DNA of 64,000 nt from Sphingomonas sanguinis (GCF_019297835.1 NZ_CP079203.1:903001-967000); one strand, 5' to 3'. Shown: positions 37,760 through 48,634, counted from the stretch's first letter. Notes: a model not told the origin generated them from the sequence alone. Translations and numbers: made by a program.

Positions 37760-38485
37760 CTATCCGACCGCCGCGTCAGTTTCCGTCAGCAGGAAACGCT
37801 CCTCGGGAATTCCCTCCGCCTCACGCCATTCACGGAGCATGACCGAGCGACGACGCGGATAACGCTCGGGCATGGTCCGGGCAGTGACGATCCGATCGAT
37901 GCGGAACGTCCGGTACGCATGGCGCAGCTCGCACCAACCCAACAGCACGTCCGCCCGGTCGAACAGAGCGATCGCCATCGGCCAGATAATCCGTTCGGAC
38001 GCCCGCCCTTCGGCATCGCGATACAGCAGCGACAGACGGCGCTCCGCTCGGATCGCGGCGCGTAGCGGTGCTGGGTCGACCACCGCTTCATAAGGTTCGG
38101 CACGCGAGGCGATAAAAAGCGCCGTGTCGCGCATCGCGTCGGCTTGCTCCGACGTCATCGCACGCATGATCCGGGCGGCGGCACTGCGCGCGGCCTGCCC
38201 CATCGCCGGGTCCGCCCGCTCGGCGACCCAGCGGGCGCCCAGGACCAGCGCCTCCACCTCCTCGATCGGGAAACGCATCGGCGGCAGCATGAAACCGGGT
38301 TTCAGGCGATAACCGACCCCCGCCCCACCCTCGACATCGGCGCCCATCGCCTGAAGCGTTGCAATATCGCGGTACAGGGTACGCAGCGAGATGCCGAGTT
38401 GCTCGGCCAGATGCCGCCCGGACACGACGCCGCTCTGACGGTGGAGCAGATGGAGAAGGTCGAACAGGCGGGACGCGCGCGCCAT
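37760..38485 (-). CDS. YafY-type transcriptional regulator (HTH + WYL)
   Basis: The 241-residue protein has an N-terminal DeoR/HTH_11 domain (residues 1-55: RLFDLLHLLHRQSGVVSG, then LGISLRTLYRDI). A WYL domain follows (about 135-205) with RAIRAERRLSLLYRD and WPMAIALFDRADVLLGWCELR. WYL domains bind ligands or nucleic acid and control activity. It may regulate the adjacent VOC gene, which starts 16 bp after its stop. Confidence 0.88.
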   Translation of the reverse strand: MARASRLFDLLHLLHRQSGVVSGRHLAEQLGISLRTLYRDIATLQAMGADVEGGAGVGYRLKPGFMLPPMRFPIEEVEALVLGARWVAERADPAMGQAARSAAARIMRAMTSEQADAMRDTALFIASRAEPYEAVVDPAPLRAAIRAERRLSLLYRDAEGRASERIIWPMAIALFDRADVLLGWCELRHAYRTFRIDRIVTARTMPERYPRRRSVMLREWREAEGIPEERFLLTETDAAVG

Positions 38486-38486
38486 G

Positions 38487-38762
38487 TCAGACGCCCCGGC
38501 TCAACCCGCTCCAGTCGAGCATATCGGCGGTGATCCAGCCATAAACATAGTTCAGGTAGAACAGGACGAACATCACCGTCGCGACGATCGTCGTGCGCAG
38601 GAAGAAGCGGCCGATCAGAAAGACATGCGGCGCGCTTTCGGCGGTGCCGGGGATGTGCTCGCCGCCCGCCTCGTGCGTGGTCCTGACCCCGAAGGGCAGG
38701 ACCAGGAACACGGCGAGGAACCAGAACAGGACGTAGATCGCGAGGGCCGACGTCCAGTGCAT
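38487..38762 (-). CDS. DUF1467 family membrane protein
   Basis: A 91-residue protein with two membrane helices (about 3-24 and 52-72), the PFGVRTTHEAGGEHIPGTAESAP loop and a WITADML end. This matches DUF1467, which in alphaproteobacteria usually lies near rnj. It starts 4 bp after the rnj stop. The role is unknown. Confidence 0.85.
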   Translation of the reverse strand: MHWTSALAIYVLFWFLAVFLVLPFGVRTTHEAGGEHIPGTAESAPHVFLIGRFFLRTTIVATVMFVLFYLNYVYGWITADMLDWSGLSRGV

Positions 38763-38766
38763 GGTC

Positions 38767-40401
38767 TTAGCCCTCGATCAGCAGGACATCGACGATCGGC
38801 TTCTTGCCGGTCCAGCGGGTCGCGACCTTGCGCACCGACAGGCGGATATCCTCGCGCAGCTTATCGGTGGCGCGGCGCGGACCATCGACCGCCTTGGCCG
38901 CCGCAGCGATCGCCTCGGCAATGAAGGCGTCACGCTCGTCCTCGACCGGCACGCCCTGAACACGGACCTGCGGGCTGCCGACCAGCCGTCCCTTGGCGAC
39001 CGCGACGCCGACCGAAATCTGGCCGTTGATCGCAAGCTTGCGCCGCTCGTTCATGGTCGAGCCGTCCGACGGCAGGATGACGTCGCCGTCCAGCACCAGG
39101 CGCCCGACCGGCGCGTTGCCGATCTTGGTCGCATTGCCCGGCAGCAGGCGGATCATGTCGCCGTCCGACTGAACGATGGTCTGCGGCACGCCCTGCGTGG
39201 TCGCGAAGCGGGCATGTTCCATCATGTGCCGCATCTCGCCATGCACCGGCATCAGCGTGCGCGGGCGCAGCCACTTGTACATCTGCGCCAGTTCGGGCTG
39301 GCCGGGATGGCCCGACACATGGACATGCGCCTGACGCTCGGTGACCATGCGGACGCCCTTGCCCGCCAAGATGTTCTGGATACGGCCGACCGCCGTCTCG
39401 TTGCCCGGAATCTGCCGCGCCGAGAAGATGACGGTGTCGCCGGTATCGAGCCGGATCGTGTGGCTGCCCTCGGCGATACGCGACAGCGCCGCGCGCGGCT
39501 CGCCCTGTCCGCCGGTGGCGACGATCAGCACGCGGTCCTTCGGCAGGCGCATTGCTGTCTCGGGATCGACGACCTCCGGGAAGCCCTTGAAGTAACCGCA
39601 GGCGCGGCCGACCTTCAGGATCCGGTCGAGCGAACGGCCGGTGACGCACAGCTTGCGCCCGGTTTCCTTCGCCACCTCGCCCAGCGTCACCAGACGCGCG
39701 GCGTTGGAGGCGAAGGTGGTGATGACCACCCGACCCTTGGCCTTGGCGACCGTCTCGGCGATGCCGGGGCGGACGCTGGCTTCCGAGCCCGAGGCTTCGG
39801 TGTTGAAGGCGTTGGTGGAGTCGCACACCAGCACGTCGACGCCCATGTCGCCGATCGACGAAAGCTGCGCCGGGCTGGCGGGCTTGCCGATGACGGGGGT
39901 CTGGTCGAGCTTCCAGTCGCCGGTATGGAACACGCGACCGACCGCCGTCTCGATCAGCAGCGCATTGGCCTCGGGGATCGAGTGCGACAGCGGCACGAAG
40001 GTGAAGTCGAACGGGCCGACCTCGAACGTCTTGCCCGTCTCCATCACGCGCAGCTTGACGCGGTTGGCGCTGCCTTCTTCCTCCAGCTTGCCGCGGACCA
40101 GCCCGGCGGTGAAGGCGGTGGCATAGATGGGCACGCCCAGATCTTCGGCCAGATAGGGCAGCGCGCCGATATGGTCCTCGTGACCATGGGTCAGCACGAT
40201 GCCGACCAAGTCATTCAGCCGGTCCTCGATGAAGCTCAGATCGGGCAGGATCACATCGATGCCGGGATAGGCCGGATCGGCGAAGGTGATGCCGCAATCG
40301 ACCATCACCCACTTACCTTCGGTGCCGTACAGGTTCACGTTCATGCCGATTTCGCCCGATCCACCGAGCGCGCAGAACAGCAATTCTTTCTTGGGAGTCA
40401 T
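38767..40401 (-). CDS. rnj: ribonuclease J
   Basis: The 544-residue beta-CASP metallo-lactamase ribonuclease has 5'-3' exonuclease and endonuclease activity on RNA. The zinc motif HGHEDHIGA is at about residue 73, followed by HTGDWKLD, VCDSTNA, the beta-CASP His in HVSGHP and the C-terminal LMPVHGE. It takes part in rRNA maturation and mRNA decay. The gene follows coaX after a 135-bp gap that holds a short CCCGCT/AGCGGG hairpin. Confidence 0.94.
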   Translation of the reverse strand: MTPKKELLFCALGGSGEIGMNVNLYGTEGKWVMVDCGITFADPAYPGIDVILPDLSFIEDRLNDLVGIVLTHGHEDHIGALPYLAEDLGVPIYATAFTAGLVRGKLEEEGSANRVKLRVMETGKTFEVGPFDFTFVPLSHSIPEANALLIETAVGRVFHTGDWKLDQTPVIGKPASPAQLSSIGDMGVDVLVCDSTNAFNTEASGSEASVRPGIAETVAKAKGRVVITTFASNAARLVTLGEVAKETGRKLCVTGRSLDRILKVGRACGYFKGFPEVVDPETAMRLPKDRVLIVATGGQGEPRAALSRIAEGSHTIRLDTGDTVIFSARQIPGNETAVGRIQNILAGKGVRMVTERQAHVHVSGHPGQPELAQMYKWLRPRTLMPVHGEMRHMMEHARFATTQGVPQTIVQSDGDMIRLLPGNATKIGNAPVGRLVLDGDVILPSDGSTMNERRKLAINGQISVGVAVAKGRLVGSPQVRVQGVPVEDERDAFIAEAIAAAAKAVDGPRRATDKLREDIRLSVRKVATRWTGKKPIVDVLLIEG

Positions 40402-40536
40402 TCACTTCCTGACAATGAACGCCCACCCCGCTGAAAGCGGGTCCGGGGCGATAGGGGTGCGCCGGTCAGGGCGCGGTCATTTTTTCGCGGCTCGTGCGCC
40501 CTGCGGCATCTCGCGGGCGGCACGGTCCGAAACTCG

Positions 40537-41316
40537 TCACCTGATATGGGCGCGTTCCCACAGGATCGCCAGCCCCTGAATGGTCAGGTCGGGTTCGATA
40601 TGATCGAAAACATCGGTGTGGGGCGACAAAAGCGCCGCCAGTCCGCCGGTTGCCAGCACCTTGACCGGCCGCCCGACCTCGGCCTTCAGCCGCGCCACCA
40701 GCCCCTCGATCATCGCGACATAGCCCCAGAAGATGCCGATATGCATCTGGTCGACCGTGTTGCGGCCGATCACGCTGCGGCTTTCCGGCGCCTCGATGGC
40801 GATACGCGGCAGCTTGGCCGCAGCGGTCACCAGCGCGTCAAGCGACAGGTTGATGCCGGGTGCGATGATCCCGCCCTTATACGCCCCGTGATAATCGCTG
40901 ATGTCGAGGGTGGTCGCCGTGCCGAAATCGATGGTGATCAGATCGCCGGGATAAAGCTCGTGCGCCGCGATCGTGTTGACCGCGCGGTCCGCGCCCAGCG
41001 AGGCGGGTTCGTCGACGTCGATCGCGATCCCCCATTCCACCGGCGCGCGGCCTGCGATCAGCGGCTCGACCTTGAAATATTTCTGCGCCAGCACCTGAAG
41101 ATTGTGGAGCGCACGCGGCACGACGGTGGCGATGATGACGCCGGTCACATCTTCGCGCGCATAGCCTTCCAGCGCCAGCAACTGGCTGAGCCATACCGCA
41201 TATTCGTCGCCGGTGCGGCGCGGATCGGTCGCGATGCGCCAACGCCCCTTGATCGTCCGCCCTTCGAGCAGCGCAAAGACCACGTTCGTGTTCCCGGCAT
41301 CGATCGCAAGCAGCAT
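40537..41316 (-). CDS. coaX: type III pantothenate kinase
   Basis: The 259-residue ASKHA-fold enzyme phosphorylates pantothenate, the first step of CoA synthesis. The phosphate-binding [10 protein letters not shown] is at residues 2-11, GADRAVN at about 107, and the [10 protein letters not shown] catalytic segment at about 128. Type III enzymes are not inhibited by CoA and need a monovalent cation. It starts 9 bp after birA, in the tail of the nuo operon. Confidence 0.94.
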   Translation of the reverse strand: MLLAIDAGNTNVVFALLEGRTIKGRWRIATDPRRTGDEYAVWLSQLLALEGYAREDVTGVIIATVVPRALHNLQVLAQKYFKVEPLIAGRAPVEWGIAIDVDEPASLGADRAVNTIAAHELYPGDLITIDFGTATTLDISDYHGAYKGGIIAPGINLSLDALVTAAAKLPRIAIEAPESRSVIGRNTVDQMHIGIFWGYVAMIEGLVARLKAEVGRPVKVLATGGLAALLSPHTDVFDHIEPDLTIQGLAILWERAHIR

Positions 41317-41325
41317 GGGGGTCCT

Positions 41326-42042
41326 TCAGATCAGGAAGATATCGCCGGCATGGATGACATGGCCGGAGCCGTCCGCCAAGCCGAGCCTGAGAGCGCCGTC
41401 GCTCGCCAGGCCGTCAAAGCTTCCGGTCAGCGCCTGTCCGTCCGGCAGTTTGGCGGTGAGCGCGGTGCCGCGCGGATGCGCCTTGGCTTCCCAGCGCGCG
41501 ATGATTGAGGGAAGCCCTTGTTCACGCCAGATCGCGACCCAGCGGGTCATCGCATCGGCGAGCAGCGTCTGCATCGTCTGGGGCGAGACAGTGACGCCAT
41601 GATCGCCAAGCGCGGTCGTGGCGCGGTCGGATAGGTCCGGGGCCGACGCCAGGTTGATCCCCATGCCGATGACGACCGCATCACCCGTACGCTCCAACAA
41701 GATGCCCGACAATTTGGCACCGTCGATCAACAGATCGTTCGGCCATTTGAGCGCAAGTCGTGCGCCGATATCGGGAAGACAGGATCGAACCGCATCCTCG
41801 ATCGCCACGGCGGCGACCAGCGCCAGCGTCGCCGCCATCGGATCACCGGGGCGCAAACGGACCAGCGTCGATCCATAATAATTTCCGGAAGGGGATGACC
41901 ATTCCCGCCCCTGGCGTCCGCGCCCCGCCGTCTGGCGGTCGGCGCGGAGCCAGAGGCCGTCCCAATCGCCGTCTTCGCCGCCTGCCTCGGCAAGCTGGCG
42001 AAGATCGGCATTGGTCGATCCCGTTTCCGGGACGTGCAGCAA
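41326..42042 (-). CDS. birA: biotin--[acetyl-CoA-carboxylase] ligase
   Basis: The 238-residue protein activates biotin with ATP and attaches it to the carboxyl carrier protein. The catalytic GRGRQGREWSSPSG loop is at about residues 38-51, and KWPNDLLID holds the conserved Lys. There is no N-terminal helix-turn-helix, so it is a ligase only and not a repressor of bio genes. The start is TTG at 42042; nuoN ends 5 bp before. Confidence 0.92.
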   Translation of the reverse strand: MLHVPETGSTNADLRQLAEAGGEDGDWDGLWLRADRQTAGRGRQGREWSSPSGNYYGSTLVRLRPGDPMAATLALVAAVAIEDAVRSCLPDIGARLALKWPNDLLIDGAKLSGILLERTGDAVVIGMGINLASAPDLSDRATTALGDHGVTVSPQTMQTLLADAMTRWVAIWREQGLPSIIARWEAKAHPRGTALTAKLPDGQALTGSFDGLASDGALRLGLADGSGHVIHAGDIFLI

Positions 42043-42047
42043 TCGGC

Positions 42048-43511
42048 TCAGAACAGCGCCCGAGCGGCTGCCAGCGACCAGGCGCCCAGCAGCGGGATGG
42101 CCAGATAGCCGACCGGCGAGACGAACAGCGCCGACAGTGCGATCAGGCCATTCTCGACGGGCTGAACGTCGCTATTGGCCCAGGCACCGACGGGCTCATC
42201 GAAGAACATCGTCTTGATGATGCGCAGGTAGTAATAGGCACCGATCACCGAGGCGACGACGCCGATCACCGCCAGCGGGAACAGCCCCGCCGCAACCGCC
42301 GCATTGAATACCGCAAACTTGGCATAGAAGCCGAGCAGCGGCGGAATGCCCGCGACCGAGAACATAAAGAACGCCATCGCCCAGGCCAGCGCCGGACGCG
42401 TACGCGACAGGCCCGAAAGGCTGGCGATCGACTCGAGCGGATTGCCGTCCTCGTCGCGCATGCGGATGACGATCAGGAACGCACCCAGCGTCATGACGAC
42501 GTAGATGGTGAGGTAGGTCAGCACCGCCGCGACACCCTGCGCCGTTCCGGCCGCCAGACCGATCAGCGCGAAGCCGACATTGTTGATCGATGAATAGGCG
42601 AGCAGCCGCTTGATGTTGGTCTGCCCGATCGCCGCGACTGCGCCCAGGATGATCGACGCGAGCGCCGCGAAGGTCACGATCTGCTGCCACTGCTGCATCG
42701 CCGAGCCCATCGCTTCGACGGCGACGCGGATGGCCAGTGCCATTGCCGCGACCTTGGGGGCCGAGGCGAAGAAGGCCGTCACCGGGGTCGGCGCGCCTTC
42801 ATAGACGTCCGGCGTCCACATGTGGAACGGCACCGCCGACATCTTGAACGCCAGCCCGGCGAACACGAACACGAGGCCGAACATCAGGCCCAGCGAACGC
42901 GTACCGGCCGCGGCATCGCGACCATAGGCCAGGGCGATCTGCGCGAAGTCGGTCGAACCCGAGAAGCCGTAGACCAGCGAGATGCCGTAAAGCAGGATGC
43001 CCGAGGCCAATGCGCCGAGAACGAAATACTTCAGACCCGCTTCGGCCGAACGACCGTCGCGACGCATGAAGCTCGCCAGCACATAAGCCGACAGGCTCTG
43101 CAGTTCGAGACCGACATAGAGGGTCAGCAGATCGCCCGCCGACACCATCATGCCCATGCCGACCGAGGAGAGCAGCATGAGGATCGGATATTCGGGACGC
43201 AGATCCTCACCCGGCGAGCGAGCGAAGAAGCGCGGCGCCATGATGATCGCCACCGCAGTCGCCAGATAGATCAGGACCTTGGCGAAACCGGCAAAGGCGT
43301 CGGCGCGGTACAGACCGCCAAAGGCGAGCCCGCCCGTCGTCGCCGGACCGGCGAGCGCGACCATCGCCCCCGCCAGCACGAACACCGCCGCGATCGAGAT
43401 GCCGCGGGTGGCGTTCGTCCCGCCCCAGGCGGCGACGAGCATCAGCGCGATCGCGCCGAGGGTCAGCACCAGCTCGGGCAGGACCATCAAAAGGTTCAAC
43501 GAATAGCTCAT
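42048..43511 (-). CDS. nuoN: NADH-quinone oxidoreductase subunit N
   Basis: A 487-residue antiporter-like membrane subunit with about 14 helices. Family motifs include LLTLYVGLELQSLSAYVLA (the conserved Glu of TM5) and KMSAVPFHMWTPDVYEGAP (the conserved Lys of TM7), then RLLAYSSINNVGF. It provides one of the proton channels of complex I. Its ATG shares one base with the nuoM stop (TGATG). Confidence 0.95.
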   Translation of the reverse strand: MSYSLNLLMVLPELVLTLGAIALMLVAAWGGTNATRGISIAAVFVLAGAMVALAGPATTGGLAFGGLYRADAFAGFAKVLIYLATAVAIIMAPRFFARSPGEDLRPEYPILMLLSSVGMGMMVSAGDLLTLYVGLELQSLSAYVLASFMRRDGRSAEAGLKYFVLGALASGILLYGISLVYGFSGSTDFAQIALAYGRDAAAGTRSLGLMFGLVFVFAGLAFKMSAVPFHMWTPDVYEGAPTPVTAFFASAPKVAAMALAIRVAVEAMGSAMQQWQQIVTFAALASIILGAVAAIGQTNIKRLLAYSSINNVGFALIGLAAGTAQGVAAVLTYLTIYVVMTLGAFLIVIRMRDEDGNPLESIASLSGLSRTRPALAWAMAFFMFSVAGIPPLLGFYAKFAVFNAAVAAGLFPLAVIGVVASVIGAYYYLRIIKTMFFDEPVGAWANSDVQPVENGLIALSALFVSPVGYLAIPLLGAWSLAAARALF

Positions 43512-45064
43512 CAGTGCGCCTCCCCGTGCGCAGCTTGGTGCTCAGGGGCATGGGTGGTGGCGAGCGCAGGGTTACCGGCGGTCGGACGGCTGTCCGAACC
43601 GGGGTTCGCGCGGTCGATCCGCTGCAGCAGGACCGTGACGTCCTTGCGCATCGGCGCCAGGAAGCTCTCCGGATACACGCCCATCCACAAAGTCACCGCC
43701 GCGATCGGCGCAAGCAGCCACAGCTCGCGGCTCGACAGGTCCGGCATCGCTGCGACCTCATCCGACTTGATCTCGCCATAAGCGACCCGCCGATAGAGAT
43801 AGAGCATGTAAGCCGCACCCAGGATGATGCCGGTGGTGCAGAGCAGCGCGGTCCAGGTCGACACCTGATAGGTGCCCATCAGCGACAGGAACTCGGCAAC
43901 GAAGCCGCTGGTGCCCGGCAGACCGATCGATGCCATGGTGAAGAACAGGAACAGCACGGCATATTTCGGCATGTTGATCGACAGCCCGCCATAGCGCGCG
44001 ATCTCACGGGTGTGCAGCCGGTCGTAGATGACGCCGACGCACAGGAAGAGCGCGCCCGACACCAGACCGTGGCTGAGCATCATGATCATCGCGCCTTCGA
44101 TGCCCTGCTGGTTGAAGGCATAGAGGCCGATGGTCACGATCGCCATGTGCGCGACCGACGAATAGGCGATTAGCTTCTTCATGTCGGACTGCACCAGCGC
44201 GACCAGCGAGGCATAGATCACCGCCACCGCCGAGAGCGCGAAGATCAGCCAGGTCAGCTGCCCGCTCGCCTCCGGGAACATCGGCAGCAGGAAGCGCAGG
44301 AAGCCATAGCCGCCCAGCTTCAGCAGCACGCCCGCCAGAATGACCGAACCCGCCGTCGGCGCCTGCACGTGCGCGTCGGGAAGCCAGGTGTGGACCGGCC
44401 ACATCGGCATCTTGACCGCGAACGAGGCGAAGAAGGCGATCCACAGCCAGGTCTGGACCGAGGCCGGGAAGTCATAGGCAAGAAGCGCCGGGATCGAGGT
44501 CGTGCCCGCCGTGCGTGCCATATAGAGCATCGCGACGAACATGAGGAGCGAGCCGAGCAGCGTGTACAGGAAGAACTTGTACGACGCGTAGATGCGGTTC
44601 GCCCCGCCCCAGATGCCGATGATCAGATACATCGGGATCAGACCGGCTTCGAAGAAGACGTAGAAGAGGAACAGGTCCTGCGCCGCGAAGGTGCCGATCA
44701 TCAGCACTTCGGTGAACAGGAACAGGCCCATATATTCCGGGACGCGCTTGTCGATCGCACGCCAGCTGGCGCCGATGCAGATCGGCATCAGGAACACGCT
44801 GAGCATGATCAGCAGCAGCGCGAAACCGTCGATGCCGAGCGACCAGCCGAACGGGCCGAAAATGCCGGGGGCATGTTCGACGAACTGCCACTGCGCGCCG
44901 CCCACGTCGAACTGCGTCCAGAGCACGATGCCCAGGGCGAAGTCGATCAGCGTGGCGGCGAGCGCCAGCATGCGCGCGCCGTTTGCGGAGAGGAAAAGGC
45001 AGGCGATCGCGGCAATGGCCGGGACCGCCAGCATGACGGAGAGGATCGGGAAGCCCTGCATCAC
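43511..45064 (-). CDS. nuoM: NADH-quinone oxidoreductase subunit M
   Basis: A 517-residue antiporter-like subunit. LFYVFFEAGLIPMYLIIG carries the key Glu and KMPMWPVHTWLPDAH the key Lys; KKLIAYSSVAHM follows. The C-terminus is His/Ala-rich and soluble. A GTG (45064) and an ATG (45061) are adjacent; either could be the start. It ends overlapping nuoN. Confidence 0.95.
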   Translation of the reverse strand: MMQGFPILSVMLAVPAIAAIACLFLSANGARMLALAATLIDFALGIVLWTQFDVGGAQWQFVEHAPGIFGPFGWSLGIDGFALLLIMLSVFLMPICIGASWRAIDKRVPEYMGLFLFTEVLMIGTFAAQDLFLFYVFFEAGLIPMYLIIGIWGGANRIYASYKFFLYTLLGSLLMFVAMLYMARTAGTTSIPALLAYDFPASVQTWLWIAFFASFAVKMPMWPVHTWLPDAHVQAPTAGSVILAGVLLKLGGYGFLRFLLPMFPEASGQLTWLIFALSAVAVIYASLVALVQSDMKKLIAYSSVAHMAIVTIGLYAFNQQGIEGAMIMMLSHGLVSGALFLCVGVIYDRLHTREIARYGGLSINMPKYAVLFLFFTMASIGLPGTSGFVAEFLSLMGTYQVSTWTALLCTTGIILGAAYMLYLYRRVAYGEIKSDEVAAMPDLSSRELWLLAPIAAVTLWMGVYPESFLAPMRKDVTVLLQRIDRANPGSDSRPTAGNPALATTHAPEHQAAHGEAH

Positions 45065-45068
45065 GCGA

Positions 45069-47177
45069 TCAACCCAAAATGGCCCAGGTGACGGCCGCAG
45101 TCAGGCCGATCAACATGACGAAGGCATAGCTGTAGAGGTATCCCGTCTGGAAGCGCGCCGCACCCTTGCTGCCGAGCTGAACGAGCCAGGCGACACCATT
45201 GGGGCCGAAGCGGTCGATCGTCTTCTCGTCGCCACGGTGCCACAGGAACCGGCCGATCGCGAAGGCGGGGCGTACGAAGAGGAAATGGTAGATCTCGTCG
45301 AAATACCATTTGTTGAGGAGGAAGCGATACAGGATGCGGAACTGATCCGCGAACTTGGCCGGGAACTCCGGTGCACGGATATAGGTCAGATACGCGGTCA
45401 GCAGACCGAGCAGCATCACCACCGTCGCCGACAGCTTCACCCACACCGGCACGCCGTGCATCGAGTGCATCAGATGCTCGTTGAAGGCGATCGCACCTTT
45501 CCAATAGCTCTCGCCCGCTTCCGGCTCGATGAACCAGCCGTGGAAGACGAAGCCCGCCGCGATCGCGCCGATCGACAGGACGATCAGCGGGATCAGCATG
45601 ACCAGCGGGCTCTCATGCGGATGATAGCCCCCCGTGCCTTCCGGCACATCGGTGTGGCCCGCGTCATGCGTATGCGGCTCGTGACCGGCATCTTCCGAAT
45701 GCGCGTCGTTATGATGCGCATCGTGAGCGTGCCCATGAGCGTGGTCGTCATGGCCGTGGCCATGCGCGTCATGGATCGCGTGCTGGATATGCTCCGACCC
45801 GGTCCAGCGCGGCTTGCCCCAGAAAGTCAGGAACATCAGGCGCCACGAATAGAAGCTGGTCAGCAGCGCGGCGATCACGCCCGCCCAGAAGGCGAAGCCC
45901 GAACCACCGGCATAGGCGACTTCGATGATCGCGTCCTTCGAGTGGAAGCCCGCGAAACCGAACGCCATCGGATTGCCGAACAGAGCCGGGATACCGACGC
46001 CGGTGATCGCCAGCGTACCCATCATCATCGCCCAGAAGGTGAGCGGGATGTGGCGACGCAGACCGCCATAATAACGCATGTCCTGCTCATGGTGCATCGC
46101 ATGGATGACCGAGCCAGCACCCAGGAACAGCAGCGCCTTGAAGAAGGCGTGCGTGAACAGGTGGAACATCGCCGCGCCGTACGCGCCGACGCCGGCCGCG
46201 AAGAACATATAGCCGAGCTGCGAACAGGTCGAATAGGCGATGACGCGCTTGATGTCGGTCTGCACCGTGCCGACGGTCGCGGCGAAGAAGCAGGTACAGG
46301 CCCCGATCACGGTGATGACGCCCAGCGCGGTCGGCGAGGTTTCGAACATCGGCGACAGGCGGCACACCATGAACACGCCAGCAGTCACCATGGTCGCCGC
46401 GTGGATCAACGCCGACACCGGGGTCGGGCCTTCCATCGCGTCCGGCAGCCAGGTGTGGAGGCCGAGCTGCGCCGACTTGCCCATCGCGCCGACGAACAGC
46501 AGCAGGCAGAGCACGGTCATCGTGTCGAAACGATAGCCCAGGAAGCCGATGGTCGAGCCCGCCATGCCGGGGGCCGCCGCCAGGATCGCCGGAATCGAGA
46601 CGGTCCCGAACACCAGGAAGGTACCGAAGATACCGAGCATGAAGCCGAGGTCGCCGACGCGGTTGACGACGAACGCCTTGATCGCGGCCGCATTGGCCGA
46701 GGGCTTACGGAACCAGAAGCCGATCAGCAGGTAGGACGCGAGACCCACGCCTTCCCAGCCGAAGAACATCTGGACCAGATTGTCCGCCGTCACGAGCATC
46801 AGCATCGCGAAGGTGAAGAGGCAGAGATAGGCGAAGAAGCGCGGCTGATCCGGCTCCTCGCTCATATAGCCCCAGCTATAGAGGTGAACGAGCGCCGAGA
46901 CGCTGGTGATGACCACCAGCATGATCGCGGTCAGCGAGTCGACGCGCAGCGCCCAGTCGACCGACATGGTGCCGCTGGTAATCCAGTGGAGCACCGGCGT
47001 GACGGTCGCGCCATTGGCGCCCGACAGATAGCCGATGAAGATCGGCCATGAGAGGGCACAGGAAATGAACAGCGCGCCGGTCGTGACGACCTTGGCGGGC
47101 ACGTTCCCGATGGCCTTGTTGCCGAACCCCGCAATGGCGGCGGCCAGCAACGGCAGGAAGACGATAGCGAGGATCAA
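45069..47177 (-). CDS. nuoL: NADH-quinone oxidoreductase subunit L, with His-rich loop
   Basis: The 702-residue subunit has the antiporter core, with [16 protein letters not shown] and [21 protein letters not shown] motifs, and the long lateral helix region at the C-terminus. Between membrane helices, residues 461-524 form a loop with 19 His in 64 residues, alternating with Asp, Ala and Gly, which is much longer than the usual loop. The start is TTG. It follows nuoK by 5 bp. Confidence 0.95.
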   Translation of the reverse strand: MILAIVFLPLLAAAIAGFGNKAIGNVPAKVVTTGALFISCALSWPIFIGYLSGANGATVTPVLHWITSGTMSVDWALRVDSLTAIMLVVITSVSALVHLYSWGYMSEEPDQPRFFAYLCLFTFAMLMLVTADNLVQMFFGWEGVGLASYLLIGFWFRKPSANAAAIKAFVVNRVGDLGFMLGIFGTFLVFGTVSIPAILAAAPGMAGSTIGFLGYRFDTMTVLCLLLFVGAMGKSAQLGLHTWLPDAMEGPTPVSALIHAATMVTAGVFMVCRLSPMFETSPTALGVITVIGACTCFFAATVGTVQTDIKRVIAYSTCSQLGYMFFAAGVGAYGAAMFHLFTHAFFKALLFLGAGSVIHAMHHEQDMRYYGGLRRHIPLTFWAMMMGTLAITGVGIPALFGNPMAFGFAGFHSKDAIIEVAYAGGSGFAFWAGVIAALLTSFYSWRLMFLTFWGKPRWTGSEHIQHAIHDAHGHGHDDHAHGHAHDAHHNDAHSEDAGHEPHTHDAGHTDVPEGTGGYHPHESPLVMLIPLIVLSIGAIAAGFVFHGWFIEPEAGESYWKGAIAFNEHLMHSMHGVPVWVKLSATVVMLLGLLTAYLTYIRAPEFPAKFADQFRILYRFLLNKWYFDEIYHFLFVRPAFAIGRFLWHRGDEKTIDRFGPNGVAWLVQLGSKGAARFQTGYLYSYAFVMLIGLTAAVTWAILG

Positions 47178-47182
47178 CCCGA

Positions 47183-47491
47183 TTACCCCTTCATCCGGTT
47201 GACGTCGTCGACCGCGATGGTGCCGCGGCCACGGAAATAGATGACCAGGATCGCCAGACCGATCGCCGATTCACCGGCGGCCACGGTCAGCACGAACATG
47301 GCGAAGACCTGACCCACCAGATCCTGAAGCGCGGCCGAGAAGGCGACGAGGTTCAGGTTCACGGCGAGCAGGATGAGCTCAATCGCCATGAGGATGACGA
47401 TCAGGTTCTTCCGATTGAGGAAGATACCCAGCACCCCCATGGTGAACAGGATCGCTGCAACGACCAGATAATGGACGAGACCGATCGTCAC
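47183..47491 (-). CDS. nuoK: NADH-quinone oxidoreductase subunit K
   Basis: The 102-residue three-helix subunit carries the conserved membrane Glu residues in [16 protein letters not shown] (TM2) and [13 protein letters not shown] (TM3). These take part in proton transfer between the quinone end and the antiporters. The start is GTG at 47491, overlapping the nuoJ stop as GTGA. Confidence 0.96.
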   Translation of the reverse strand: MTIGLVHYLVVAAILFTMGVLGIFLNRKNLIVILMAIELILLAVNLNLVAFSAALQDLVGQVFAMFVLTVAAGESAIGLAILVIYFRGRGTIAVDDVNRMKG

Positions 47492-48099
47492 AGTTCCACC
47501 CCCTGCCCGATGGGCTGATTGATGTTGCGGATCGCCTCATGCGGCTGACGCGCATTCTGCTTGGCGATGTTCTGCGGACGGATACCGCCCCGCTTGCGAT
47601 GCGTGAGCACGATCGCGCCGATCATCGCGACGAGCAGGACCAGGCCCGCACCCTCGAAGATGAACAGATAGCGCGTGTACAGCAGGTTGCCGATCGCCTG
47701 GATGTTGGACACCTCCGGGGCGATCGGGGCCGCACGGGCCGCCAGCTGCACGCCGCCGACGCTCCACGCCTGGAACGCGATGATGACCTCGGCCAGCAGG
47801 GCGACGGCGAGTGCCAGGCCCAGCGGCAGATAGCGCGCAAAGCCCGCCCGCATCGCCGCGACCTCGATATCGAGCATCATGACGACGAAGAGGAACAAGA
47901 CCGCGACCGCGCCCACATAGACGATGACGAGCAGCATCGCGATGAACTCGGCCCCGCACAGCACCATGAGGCCCGCGGCGTTGAAGAACGCCAGGATCAG
48001 CCACATGACCGAGTGCACCGGATTGCGCGACGCGATCGTGAGCCCTGCGGACACGATCACCACGGTCGCGAAAATATAGAAGGCGATAGCCTGTATCAC
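47488..48099 (-). CDS. nuoJ: NADH-quinone oxidoreductase subunit J
   Basis: The 203-residue subunit has five helices. The TM3 segment with [18 protein letters not shown] holds the conserved Tyr-Val-Gly-Ala stretch tied to the pi-bulge region. A charged C-terminal tail follows. The start is GTG at 48099. A 49-bp gap separates it from nuoI, the largest inside the operon. Confidence 0.95.
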   Translation of the reverse strand: MIQAIAFYIFATVVIVSAGLTIASRNPVHSVMWLILAFFNAAGLMVLCGAEFIAMLLVIVYVGAVAVLFLFVVMMLDIEVAAMRAGFARYLPLGLALAVALLAEVIIAFQAWSVGGVQLAARAAPIAPEVSNIQAIGNLLYTRYLFIFEGAGLVLLVAMIGAIVLTHRKRGGIRPQNIAKQNARQPHEAIRNINQPIGQGVEL

Positions 48100-48148
48100 T
48101 GCCTGTCAGGCCCCTTTTCTGTCCGACCCGAACCGTTGGTCGCGGGCT

Positions 48149-48634
48149 TTAACGGTACGGCGCATCGGCGGCAAGGTTCGCCGCGATCGCGCTTTCCCAG
48201 CGGTCACCGTTATCGAGCAACTTCGACTTGTCGTAGATCAGCTCTTCGCGGGTCTCGGTCGAAAATTCGAAGTTCGGACCCTCGACGATGGCATCCACAG
48301 GGCAAGCCTCCTGGCACAGCCCGCAATAGATGCACTTGGTCATGTCGATGTCGTAGCGCGTCGTGCGGCGGCTGCCGTCGTCGCGGGGTTCCGCCTCGAT
48401 CGTGATCGCCTGGGCGGGGCAGATCGCCTCGCACAGTTTGCACGCGATGCACCGCTCCTCGCCATTCGGATAGCGACGCAGCGCGTGCTCGCCCCGGAAG
48501 CGCGGAGAGATGGGGTTCTTCTCGAACGGATAGTTGATCGTCGCCTTCGGCTTGAAGAAGTAGCGAAGGGTCAGCGCATGGCCCTTCACGAACTCCCACA
48601 GCGTAAAAGCCTTGACGTACTGAGCGACGCTCAT
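48149..48634 (-). CDS. nuoI: NADH-quinone oxidoreductase subunit I (two 4Fe-4S clusters)
   Basis: The 161-residue ferredoxin-like subunit holds clusters N6a and N6b through [12 protein letters not shown] and [12 protein letters not shown]. An N-terminal amphipathic helix ([17 protein letters not shown]) rests on the membrane. The ATG at 48634 overlaps the nuoH stop; the frame is open further upstream, but only as nuoH antiphase sequence. Confidence 0.96.
   Translation of the reverse strand: MSVAQYVKAFTLWEFVKGHALTLRYFFKPKATINYPFEKNPISPRFRGEHALRRYPNGEERCIACKLCEAICPAQAITIEAEPRDDGSRRTTRYDIDMTKCIYCGLCQEACPVDAIVEGPNFEFSTETREELIYDKSKLLDNGDRWESAIAANLAADAPYR

Noticed and set aside
38761..40434. 557-codon plus-strand frame over rnj
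   Set aside because: Shadow of RNase J, whose zinc motifs are on the minus strand.
44691..47051. 786-codon plus-strand frame over nuoL/M
   Set aside because: Runs across two membrane-subunit genes on the other strand; an artefact of high GC third positions.
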